Assembly (NCBI GenBank): GCA_030833685.1 | Contig: JAURGS010000015.1 | Location: 1 to 23,106, forward strand | From: Rhodoferax sp. | GTDB lineage: Bacteria > Pseudomonadota > Gammaproteobacteria > Burkholderiales > Burkholderiaceae_C | DNA: 23,106 nucleotides | Direction of reading: 5' to 3' | Part shown: positions 7,236-13,888 of the stretch, in pieces | Position numbering within the stretch: position 1 is the first letter of the stretch | How the letters are laid out: each line of letters begins with the position of its first letter | Program-made: the position numbers and the translations under genes | Notes under the pieces: generated by a model | What the model saw: the letters and a program-made list of their open reading frames with translations, nothing else | Database searches by the model: none | What the model was told of the DNA's origin: nothing

Positions 7236-8282
7236 TTACTGGGATTGCCCAGGCATGTTTGACTGCTTGATCTCGGGCTTCGATGCCCCGCTACGACGCT
7301 TTTGCTCAGCCTGTACCCGATCAGGGTAGTCGGAGATGATGCCGTCGACACCCCAGTCGATCAGCCTGGCAATCATTGCTGGGTCGTTGACTGTCCAGGG
7401 TATGACTTTCAGGCCCAATGCATGGGCCTCGGCTACCAGGGTAGGTGTCAAAAAGCCCTGGTTGGGTGCCCAAATGGCTCCGCCCGCCGCGTGGACCGTC
7501 TTGGGTGCTGACCCGCCGTATTGCGCGGGATCAAAGCCCGCCAACCAGGCCGAGGGCTTGCCGTCGGACTGGGGTCTGAGTGTCCACGGTGCGCTGAGGT
7601 ACATAGTGCGTATCTCTGGTGCTTGCTGCTGAATCAGCTGCAGGGTGCGCCAGTCGAATGACTGCACGGTCATGCGTTTGGCCATGCCATGCTGGCGCGT
7701 GATTGCAATGACTTTCTGCGCAAACTCAGGCGCTGGCAAGGTGGCCTGGGGCTCGTTGGGGTTGACCTTGGTTTCGCAGTCCAGTTGCACATGCGCGTGC
7801 TCAGGGCGCTTGAGTAGGTCAAACAGCTCGGAGAGCCGTGGGATGCGGGTGCCGTCGGCAGCTTGCTGATTTGGAAATGAGCGGGCGTAGTCGCTACCTG
7901 GCTTGATCCGGCCCACGTCGTACCTTTGCAGTTGCTCAAAAGTAAGATTCATGATGGCTGGCCCGCGACCCGGCAGCCATTGACCATATGCATCGCGTGT
8001 GGTGCTGGGGTTGAGCCACAGGTCATGGTGTACCACCGCCACGCCGTCGCGGGTGACGGCCATATCGCACTCGATGGTGTTGACGCCAAGCTCAAGCGCT
8101 TTTTGCCAGCTGGGCAAGGTGTTTTCCGGAGCCAGGCCGCGTGCGCCGCGATGGCCTTGCAAGTCAAAAGCCTGTACGCCCAGCGCCAGCGCCATCTCCA
8201 CAGCGCCAATCGTGCAGCGCCAGACCAGCTGCCTAGCGCGCTGCCAATCCCTGCTGGCGCCGGGGATTTTGCCTATCGCCAT
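7236..8282 (-). CDS. Glycerophosphodiester phosphodiesterase family protein
   Basis: This 348-residue enzyme hydrolyses glycerophosphodiesters to glycerol-3-phosphate and an alcohol. The GDPD barrel begins with HRGARGLAPENTLPSW (H44, R45, E53, N54), followed by NTIECDMAVTRDGVAVVHHD (E71, D73, H86), which supply the metal ligands and catalytic histidines, and ends with LKVIPWTVNDPAMIARLIDWGVDGIISDYPD. A basic N-terminus and hydrophobic run before residue 38 (VQA) look like a signal peptide, so it is probably periplasmic. ATG 8282 has a poor Shine-Dalgarno; an alternative ATG at codon 30 has GGAG immediately upstream but would remove most of the signal. It follows livF by 33 bases and precedes phnD by 64, linking it to phosphorus scavenging by position. 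Confidence 0.93.
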   Translation of the reverse strand: MAIGKIPGASRDWQRARQLVWRCTIGAVEMALALGVQAFDLQGHRGARGLAPENTLPSWQKALELGVNTIECDMAVTRDGVAVVHHDLWLNPSTTRDAYGQWLPGRGPAIMNLTFEQLQRYDVGRIKPGSDYARSFPNQQAADGTRIPRLSELFDLLKRPEHAHVQLDCETKVNPNEPQATLPAPEFAQKVIAITRQHGMAKRMTVQSFDWRTLQLIQQQAPEIRTMYLSAPWTLRPQSDGKPSAWLAGFDPAQYGGSAPKTVHAAGGAIWAPNQGFLTPTLVAEAHALGLKVIPWTVNDPAMIARLIDWGVDGIISDYPDRVQAEQKRRSGASKPEIKQSNMPGQSQ

Positions 8283-8315
8283 TGAAATTTCTGGCTTGCT
8301 TGAGCCACCAGGGCG

Positions 8316-9017
8316 CTATAGCCCGAGATAAGTCTCTCTCGCGCTGGTGTCGTTTTCCAGGGCGTCGCTATTGCCATGCCACACGGTCTGGCCGCGCTGG
8401 ATGATGAAGTGCTGATCCGCCAAGCGCATCAGGTCGTGCAGATTTTTGTCGACGATCAAAATCGACAAGCCGGTCTGGCGAATATGGTCTAGAGCCTGCC
8501 AAATACGCCGGCGCACCAGCGGGGCCAGGCCTTCAGTGGCTTCGTCCAGGACAAGCAGCTTGGGGTTGGTCATGAGTGCGCGGCCAATGGCCAGCATTTG
8601 TTGCTCGCCGCCGGACAACAGATTGCCCATGATGCCAAGGCGGGGCTTAATCTCAGGAAAAAGCTCAATGACGCTCTGCAAGGACCATGGGTTAGGTTGT
8701 TTGAGGTGGTTGGATGCGGTGGCCACCAGGTTTTCCCGCACGCTCAGGTTAGGAAAGATTTGCCGACCCTCTGGCACCAGACCGATGCCGAGATTGGCAA
8801 TCTTGTAGCTAGGCTGACCGACGAGCTGTTGGCCCTCAAATTCAATCGATCCGCCGCTGGGCGCCACGATACCCATGATCGAATGGATCGTGGTGGTCTT
8901 GCCCATGCCGTTGCGCCCAAGCAGCGTGGCAACCTGCCCGCTTTCCAGGCGCAGGTTGATATCAAACAGCGCCTGCGAAGTTCCGTAGTGGGCACAAAGT
9001 TTGTCGACTTGCAGCAT
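8316..9017 (-). CDS. livF: Branched-chain amino acid-type ABC transporter ATP-binding protein LivF
   Basis: This 233-residue ATPase has Walker A GRNGMGKTT (34-42), the LivF-typical GIGLVPEGRQIFPNLSVRENL, signature LSGGEQQ (134-140) and Walker B LLVLDEA (154-160). It drives import together with LivG through LivH/LivM. ATG 9017 is chosen because it lies one base after the livG stop and starts with the family's MLQVDKLCAHYG; the longer open frame upstream overlaps livG and has no family resemblance. The substrate is not set by this subunit; the neighbouring aromatic oxygenase suggests an aromatic acid, while true branched-chain amino acids remain possible. Confidence 0.94.
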   Translation of the reverse strand: MLQVDKLCAHYGTSQALFDINLRLESGQVATLLGRNGMGKTTTIHSIMGIVAPSGGSIEFEGQQLVGQPSYKIANLGIGLVPEGRQIFPNLSVRENLVATASNHLKQPNPWSLQSVIELFPEIKPRLGIMGNLLSGGEQQMLAIGRALMTNPKLLVLDEATEGLAPLVRRRIWQALDHIRQTGLSILIVDKNLHDLMRLADQHFIIQRGQTVWHGNSDALENDTSARETYLGL

Positions 9018-9018
9018 G

Positions 9019-9777
9019 TCAGACCGCCGTGCTTTCTTCGCCCAGGTAAGCCGCTTGGACTTCATCGTTACCCCGGATTTCAGCAGGTGAGCCCGTGGCA
9101 ATGATGTGTCCGTAAACCAGGACCGAGATGCGGTCAGCCAGCGCGAACACTGCATCCATGTCATGCTCAATGAGCACGATGGTGTGCTGCCCCTTGATTT
9201 CTTGTAGCAGCCGCACCATGGCGCGGCTCTCTTCGACACCCAAGCCCGCCATGGGCTCATCCAACAGCATCAGCTCGGCCTTAGAGGCCAAGGCGATTGC
9301 AATTTCGATGTGCCGGTGTTCACCGTGCGAGAGTTCGCGCGTGAGCTGGTGCGCTTTGTCGGCCAGGCCCACTTTGTCCAGACAGGCCTTGGCCCAGTCG
9401 CGCACAGGTCGGTCCTGGGCGGCGGGGCGAAAAAACCGGTATGAAGAGCCCATGTGGGCTTGCGCGGCCAGCGCCACGTTGTCTAAAACGCTCATGTCCA
9501 GAATCAGCGAGGTAATCTGGTACGAGCGGGTCATGCCCATGTGCGCGCGCCGGTGCGCCGGCACTTGGGTAATGTCTTTGCCGCGCAGCAGCACCTGCCC
9601 GCTGTCAGGCAGTTGGGTGCCACACAGCTGCGTAATCAGCGTGGTCTTGCCCGCGCCATTGGGGCCAATCACCGCGTGAAGCTCGCCCTTGTGCACTGCA
9701 AGGTTAAGGTCGTCGGTGGCTCGGATACCACCAAAAGACTTCATCAGGTGGCGGGTTTCCAAAATGACCTCGCTCAT
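9019..9777 (-). CDS. livG: Branched-chain amino acid-type ABC transporter ATP-binding protein LivG
   Basis: This 252-residue ATPase has Walker A GPNGAGKTT (38-46), Walker B LMLLDEP (169-175) and switch His H205 (LIEHDM). The insertion after the Q-loop (RSYQITSLILDMSVLDNVALAAQ) is typical of LivG rather than LivF. The signature reads LSHGE instead of the classical LSGGQ, a variant seen in this subfamily. ATG 9777 overlaps the livM stop by one base (TGATG), and it ends one base before livF. Partner of LivF in the cytoplasmic motor of the transporter. Confidence 0.94.
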   Translation of the reverse strand: MSEVILETRHLMKSFGGIRATDDLNLAVHKGELHAVIGPNGAGKTTLITQLCGTQLPDSGQVLLRGKDITQVPAHRRAHMGMTRSYQITSLILDMSVLDNVALAAQAHMGSSYRFFRPAAQDRPVRDWAKACLDKVGLADKAHQLTRELSHGEHRHIEIAIALASKAELMLLDEPMAGLGVEESRAMVRLLQEIKGQHTIVLIEHDMDAVFALADRISVLVYGHIIATGSPAEIRGNDEVQAAYLGEESTAV

Positions 9778-10766
9778 CACGCCGTCTCCTTGGATTTTGA
9801 CTTGCGCAGGCTGGTCATCATGCCGATTAATCCACCCTTGCTGTAGAGCACCACAAGAATGAGCAAGACGCCAAAGGGCAGCTGCCAATAGATCGTGATC
9901 TTGGAGAGAATTTCTTCCACCACAATGAAAACCACTGCGCCCAGCACAGGTCCGATCGTGGTGGCCAGGCCACCCAAAATCACCATGAACATGAACTCGC
10001 CTGATCGCGTCCAGTCCATCATCTCAGGGCTGATAAAAGTGGTGAAGTTACCCAACAAGGCCCCGGCCAAGCCGGCGAGCATGCCTGAGATCACGTATGC
10101 GATCAGCTGGTAGCGGTAGGTGTTGTAACCCAGGGTGACCATGCGCTCGTTATTGCCTTTGGCACCTTGCAGCACCATGCCAAAGCGCGAGCGCACGATC
10201 ATGCGAACCAGCAACATGGTCAGCACCAGCGCCGTGTAACACAGTGCAAACAGCTGCAGCGGGTTGTCAAGCGAGATGCCAGGAAACTCCGAGCGCGAAT
10301 TGATGGTCAGGCCGTCGTCACCCCCATAGGTTTTGATGGACACGATGGCGTAGTACACCATCTGCGCAAAAGCCATGGTGATCATGATGAAGTACACCCC
10401 TTTGGTCTTCAGACAGACCAGGCCGGTGATGAAGGCAAACAGGCCGCACACCACGATGGCCAGGGGGAAGTGAACCCAGCCCGAGAGGGTGGCCAGGCCC
10501 AAGCTTTCAAGACCACCGTAAATCGCATGGTGTGCGGGTATGCCCACACAGTAAGCCCCCAGCCCGACAAAGGCCGCATGGCCAAACGACACCAGCCCAC
10601 CGTAGCCCAGAATCAGGCTCAGGCTAACTGCCACCATCGCCAGGATGACCAGGCGAATGGCCAGGTCCATGTAAAAGGTCTGACCGCTCAGGTACAGCAC
10701 CGGCGGCAGTACCGCCAACAGCACCATCACCGTCAGAGTGAGTTTGGGGTGGTCCTGATTTAGCAT
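9777..10766 (-). CDS. livM: Branched-chain amino acid-type ABC transporter permease LivM
   Basis: This 329-residue permease shows eight or more hydrophobic segments and the LivM hallmarks SLILGYGGLVSFGHAAFVGLGAY near residue 50 and a C-terminal TRSGEFMFMVILGGLATTIGPVLGAVVF. The segment GAKGNNERMVTLGYNTYRYQL is the cytoplasmic coupling loop. Start ATG 10766 overlaps the livH stop by one base. A hydrophilic, lysine-rich tail (LRKSKSKETA) ends the protein. It forms the membrane channel with LivH. Confidence 0.94.
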   Translation of the reverse strand: MLNQDHPKLTLTVMVLLAVLPPVLYLSGQTFYMDLAIRLVILAMVAVSLSLILGYGGLVSFGHAAFVGLGAYCVGIPAHHAIYGGLESLGLATLSGWVHFPLAIVVCGLFAFITGLVCLKTKGVYFIMITMAFAQMVYYAIVSIKTYGGDDGLTINSRSEFPGISLDNPLQLFALCYTALVLTMLLVRMIVRSRFGMVLQGAKGNNERMVTLGYNTYRYQLIAYVISGMLAGLAGALLGNFTTFISPEMMDWTRSGEFMFMVILGGLATTIGPVLGAVVFIVVEEILSKITIYWQLPFGVLLILVVLYSKGGLIGMMTSLRKSKSKETA

Positions 10767-11689
10767 CAGCGCACCTTGGGCGGGAACAAGCCCTTGGGCT
10801 TGACGGCCAGTACCACGGCCATGATCAGGTAAATCAGCATGGCCGAGAGGGCGGGCGCTGAATTTTCCGCAGCGTTTACTGACATGAAGAGCTTGAAAAA
10901 GTCATCCAGGAAGGCACGCCCCAGCGTGTCGATCAGGCCAATGAGCATCGCCGCCACAAATGCGCCTTTCATCGAGCCAATGCCGCCGACGATGATCACC
11001 ACAAACGAGGTAATGATGATGGAGTTGCCCATGCCCAATGACGCCTCGGTGATGGGTGCAATCAGCATGCCGGCCAGGCCAGCAAGCACAGCACCCAGCG
11101 CAAAAACGAACGAAAACAACCGCTCAATATTGATGCCCAGCGCTGCCACCATGGCGCGATTGGACGCACCGGCGCGAATGAGCATCCCTAAGCGCGTGTA
11201 GTTGACCAACCAGAACAAGAACGCCGCTGCTGCCAGCCCGGTGCCGATGATCACCAACCGGTAGGTTGGCAGAACCACGGTTTCGCTCAGAGCCACCTGC
11301 CCGCGCAGCACATTGGGAAGCGGTACCGAAATCCCCTTGGGGCCCCAAATCAGGTGGGCGATGGTGCCCAGAACCAGAATCAGGCCAAAGGTGGCCAGCA
11401 CATGGTCAAGGTGGTCGCGCCCGTAAAGTCTGCGCGCGATGAAGCGCTCGATGCCCCAGCCCACCAGCGCCGTCAAGGGCAGGGCGATGAGCACCGCCAG
11501 CACAAAACTGTTCAGCGCGATGGTCAGCGAGGCACAAATCATGGCCCCCACCATATACAGCGAGGCGTGCGCCAGGTTGACGAAATCCAAAATGCCAAAC
11601 ACCAGCGTTAAACCTGATGCCACCAGGAACAGCAGTAAGCCCAACTGCAGCCCATTAAGGACCTGAACAATCAGCAGCGAAAAGTCCAA
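10766..11689 (-). CDS. livH: Branched-chain amino acid-type ABC transporter permease LivH
   Basis: This inner-membrane permease of about 307 residues has the LivH signature GLTLVFGILDFVNLAHASLYMVGA near the N-terminus and GASNRAMVAALGINIERLFSFVFALGA plus VVIIVGGIGSMKGAFVAAMLIGLIDTLGR later. No ATG fits the beginning. I place the start at TTG 11689, which gives the usual first residues (DFSLLIVQVLNGLQLGLLLF) and has AAGAAG six bases upstream. A longer frame back to TTG 11746 would run through the terminator hairpin and add residues that look unlike the family. The last base overlaps livM. Confidence 0.92.
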   Translation of the reverse strand: MDFSLLIVQVLNGLQLGLLLFLVASGLTLVFGILDFVNLAHASLYMVGAMICASLTIALNSFVLAVLIALPLTALVGWGIERFIARRLYGRDHLDHVLATFGLILVLGTIAHLIWGPKGISVPLPNVLRGQVALSETVVLPTYRLVIIGTGLAAAAFLFWLVNYTRLGMLIRAGASNRAMVAALGINIERLFSFVFALGAVLAGLAGMLIAPITEASLGMGNSIIITSFVVIIVGGIGSMKGAFVAAMLIGLIDTLGRAFLDDFFKLFMSVNAAENSAPALSAMLIYLIMAVVLAVKPKGLFPPKVR

Positions 11690-11718
11690 GACAGTCTTCT
11701 TTGAAAAAACAGTTTTCC

Positions 11719-11747
11719 AAAAAGTTGACCGCTGTGCAGCGGTCAAC
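11719..11747 (-). terminator. Intrinsic terminator between livK and livH
   Basis: Minus-strand arms GTTGACCGCT (11747-11738) and AGCGGTCAAC (11733-11724) are a perfect ten-base inverted repeat with loop GCAC, followed at once by TTTTT (11723-11719). It lies 32 bases after the livK stop and 29 bases before the livH TTG. Such intercistronic terminators commonly let the binding protein be made in large excess over the membrane parts. Confidence 0.88.
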
Positions 11748-11779
11748 TCCTGTTAGGTGCGTCTAGCGCATCCGCCCCA

Positions 11780-12964
11780 TTACTTCATCTTGCATTCAGA
11801 CGCGTAAGGGTCTTGGTGGTTGGTGTAGACCGTGTCAACCACCTTAGTCGTCCAGTTGCCTTGCGCATCGGCGACAACTTCACGCAGATAGAAATTCTGG
11901 ATTGGGAAGTGGTTGTTGCCGTAGGTGTATTTGCCCCGCACCGATTCATAGTTGGCCGCTTTGAGCGCCTTGCGAACTGCGTCCTTGTCCTTCATATTGC
12001 CATTGGTGGCTTTGACGGCTGATGCGATCAGCATGATGGCGTCGTAGCTTTGTGCCGCGTAGAACGAAGGGTAGGTGCCATGTTTGGCTTTGAAGTCTGC
12101 CACAAACTTCTTGTTGGCAGCGTTATCCAGCGTGGGGTCCCATTCCTGAGTAAAGCGTGAGCCCAGAATGTCGTTGAGCTTGCCAGCCTGCAGCTTGGGC
12201 AGTGAGAGCGCATCCAGTGTGAACGTGGAGTACAGCGGCAGCTTCTTGTTCAGGCCCGCTTGCTGGTACTGCTTGGCGAATGCGCCACCCGCAGCACCTG
12301 GATAAAACACGAAGAGCGCTTCCGCGCCACTGTCTTTGGCTTTGGCAAGTTCTGCTGAAAAGTCCAACTGAGGGTCGGCGCCCCATTTGGTGAGGTCCTT
12401 GCCAACCACCTTGCCTTTGAAGGTGCGCTCAACACCGGCAATCATGTCCTGCCCTGCAGCGTAGTTGGGCGCCATGGCGTACACGCTCTTAATGCCTTTT
12501 TTGTTGAGCACCTCGCCCATGGCCATGGTGGTCTGGTCGTTCTGCCATGATGTGGAGAAGAAGTTTTCGTGGCACAGCTTGCCAGCAATCTGACTGGGTC
12601 CAGCATTGGCCGAGATCAGGAAGGCCCCGCCATCCAGCGCTGATTTCATTGAGGCCAGCAGCACGTGCGACCAGATATAACCCGCAACAAAGTCAACCTT
12701 GTCTTCCTTGACCAGGCGGTCGGTGGCCTGTTTGCCGGTTTCTGGTTTGACGGCGTCGTCAGCGAAGACCACTTGCAGGTCAGTGCCGCCAGCTTTCTTG
12801 CCCAGATGTTCCATGGCCAAATTGACGGCGTTTTGCATGTCGGTGCCGATGACGGCGCCGCCCGTGGTGAGTGTGGTGACAAAGCCGATCTTGACAGTGG
12901 CGGACTGCGCTGCGCCCACACTCAGGGCGGCGGCCAACGCCAAAGCGGTGTACTTGAGTTTCAT
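11780..12964 (-). CDS. livK: Branched-chain amino acid-type ABC transporter substrate-binding protein (LivK/Leu-Ile-Val-binding family)
   Basis: This 394-residue periplasmic receptor begins with a clear signal peptide (MKLKYTALALAAALSVGAAQSA, cleavage near residue 22) followed by TVKIGFVTTLTTGGAVIGTDMQNAV, the family's opening strand and glycine-rich ligand-binding loop. Further blocks are VVFADDAVKPETGKQATDRLV, YIWSHVLLASMKSAL and a C-terminal VRGKYTYGNNHFPIQNFYLREV, often found in members that bind aromatic acids or amides rather than leucine. ATG 12964 has GAGGA six bases upstream. The gene stands first in the liv cluster and is separated from livH by a strong terminator. The substrate is unproven; adjacency to the NagGH-like oxygenase favours an aromatic compound. 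Confidence 0.93.
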   Translation of the reverse strand: MKLKYTALALAAALSVGAAQSATVKIGFVTTLTTGGAVIGTDMQNAVNLAMEHLGKKAGGTDLQVVFADDAVKPETGKQATDRLVKEDKVDFVAGYIWSHVLLASMKSALDGGAFLISANAGPSQIAGKLCHENFFSTSWQNDQTTMAMGEVLNKKGIKSVYAMAPNYAAGQDMIAGVERTFKGKVVGKDLTKWGADPQLDFSAELAKAKDSGAEALFVFYPGAAGGAFAKQYQQAGLNKKLPLYSTFTLDALSLPKLQAGKLNDILGSRFTQEWDPTLDNAANKKFVADFKAKHGTYPSFYAAQSYDAIMLIASAVKATNGNMKDKDAVRKALKAANYESVRGKYTYGNNHFPIQNFYLREVVADAQGNWTTKVVDTVYTNHQDPYASECKMK

Positions 12965-13035
12965 ATTGCGTCCTCTTAGTTGTGGTGGTGAATCTGATTT
13001 CATCGATGCATGGCCTACATGACGTCGATTTGCAC

Positions 13036-13041
13036 AGTATA
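13036..13041 (-). promoter_or_regulatory. Candidate -10 element of the livK promoter
   Basis: TATACT on the minus strand (13041-13036) lies 71 bases upstream of the livK ATG. At 17 bases further upstream there is no good -35 hexamer, so the promoter, if real, is weak alone or needs an activator. Confidence 0.3.
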
Positions 13042-13074
13042 AGTTTGAATCTGCGTAATCACAGGGAGCCATGG

Positions 13075-13116
13075 CCTGGGTCCAGGTCCGGGTCCGGGTC
13101 CAGGTCCAGGCCCAGC
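13075..13116. repeat. Hexanucleotide tandem repeat TCCRGG
   Basis: Five perfect head-to-tail copies of TCCRGG occupy 13081-13110 (order A, G, G, A, A at the variable position), flanked by the imperfect units CCTGGG (13075-13080) and CCCAGC (13111-13116). The flanks GGCCTGGG and CCCAGCC are themselves nearly inverted. The array lies outside any gene, upstream of the presumed livK promoter. Confidence 0.85.
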
Positions 13117-13363
13117 CATCGGATGTCTGGCCCGAAAAGCGCCGTCACGGGGCAACACAAACAGACCATTGATGAGATGTTAGGAGTGCCCTGACCTGAT
13201 GTCAAATGCATTGTTGTACGATTTTTGATGAGTTGGGCGCATTAATTATCGGGGCTTGGCGGCGCGGCTGCCGTTACGCGGTGCCAGACCAGTCCTGTCC
13301 ATGGCCCCCCACCAAAGCCGGCTGTTCAGGTCCGATCGCGCGGTGGGGTGGGTGTAAGCCTGG

Positions 13364-13381
13364 TGGCTCAGGCCTGAACCA
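13364..13381. repeat. 18-base near-perfect palindrome
   Basis: TGGCTCAGG joined to CCTGAACCA forms an inverted repeat without a spacer and with a single mismatch. It starts 16 bases downstream of the oxygenase beta stop. No T-run follows on either strand, so an operator or a 3'-end-stabilising structure are both possible. Confidence 0.5.
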
Positions 13382-13396
13382 GGACGCCTGGGCAAA

Positions 13397-13888
13397 TCAA
13401 ATAGGGTAAATCATCGAGTTGCCGACCATTTCCGTGTCGTAGACGCACAGGCGCAACTCGAATTTCATGCCTTCGGTCGTGCGCACAATGCTGTCACGGT
13501 AAAAGCCGCAGTTAAAAACAGTGGACTCGCCGTCGTACTTGGTCCGAATGACCGCGTAGTTGGCCTCGGATTCGATGCGTTGCACACCGTCTTGGATGCA
13601 GTGGCTCAGCACGCGCGGTGTGCCAACGATATGCCGCTGATAGTAGGGGTCGTGGTACATGGTTTCTTTGACACCATAAACCCGGTCCCGAATCATGGCC
13701 TTGCTCTCCAGGGCGATCAGACACAGCGGCAGGCCCTGTTCAAAGTTCTCTCGCGGCTGCAGGCGATAGACGCCGTGTTCAACAAAGAAGTCAGGCCATT
13801 GGTCCCACTGCGCCGAGTCGCAGACCATGGCGTAGTCTGCGTACAGGCCCAGAAGATCGCTGTAGCTTTCAAAGTCCATTGTCTTCAT
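13397..13888 (-). CDS. nagH: Ring-hydroxylating oxygenase beta subunit, salicylate 5-hydroxylase small-subunit (NagH) like
   Basis: This 163-residue protein is the small (NTF2/SnoaL-fold) subunit of a two-component Rieske oxygenase. Recognisable family stretches include LYADYAMVCDSAQWDQWPDFF at the start, YRLQPRENFEQGLPLCLIALES, RVYGVKETMYHDPYYQRHIVGTPRV and the end LCVYDTEMVGNSMIYPI, which closely resemble NagH as I remember it. It has no metal-binding role in the family and stabilises the alpha3-beta3 complex. ATG 13888 overlaps the alpha-subunit stop as ATGA, so translation is coupled; codons further upstream belong to the alpha gene. Assignment to salicylate is from resemblance, not proof. 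Confidence 0.9.
   Translation of the reverse strand: MKTMDFESYSDLLGLYADYAMVCDSAQWDQWPDFFVEHGVYRLQPRENFEQGLPLCLIALESKAMIRDRVYGVKETMYHDPYYQRHIVGTPRVLSHCIQDGVQRIESEANYAVIRTKYDGESTVFNCGFYRDSIVRTTEGMKFELRLCVYDTEMVGNSMIYPI

Larger units (their letters stand above)
12965..13396 (-). other. 432-base non-coding stretch between the oxygenase beta gene and livK
   Basis: No open frame here looks like a protein: the short frames present have no Shine-Dalgarno and low-complexity composition. The region holds the presumed livK promoter and leader at its livK end, a TCCRGG hexamer repeat, an AT-richer patch around 13205-13250, and an 18-base palindrome next to the oxygenase beta stop. No tRNA or convincing U-tract terminator was seen. 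Confidence 0.6.

Noticed and set aside
8283..8315. Possible terminator between livF and the phosphodiesterase gene
   Set aside because: The stem TGGCT/AGCCA is only five bases and is followed by GAAATTT rather than a U-tract, so it is too weak to call.
9018..9260. 81-residue extension of LivF
   Set aside because: It overlaps livG entirely in another frame; the ABC fold starts at the ATG at 9017.
9413..9427. Start of a suspicion that LivG is inactive because its signature is LSHGE, not LSGGQ
   Set aside because: The signature itself is encoded near 9320-9335; this variant is common in LivG-like ATPases and all other motifs are intact.
11690..11746. 19-residue extension of LivH from a TTG at 11746
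   Set aside because: Its start codon lies within the terminator hairpin and the added residues do not look like the family's N-terminus.
12982..13409. Two short plus-strand open frames (70 and 67 codons) in the intergenic region
   Set aside because: No SD, composition of shadow frames, the first runs over the tandem repeat and the second into the oxygenase beta gene.
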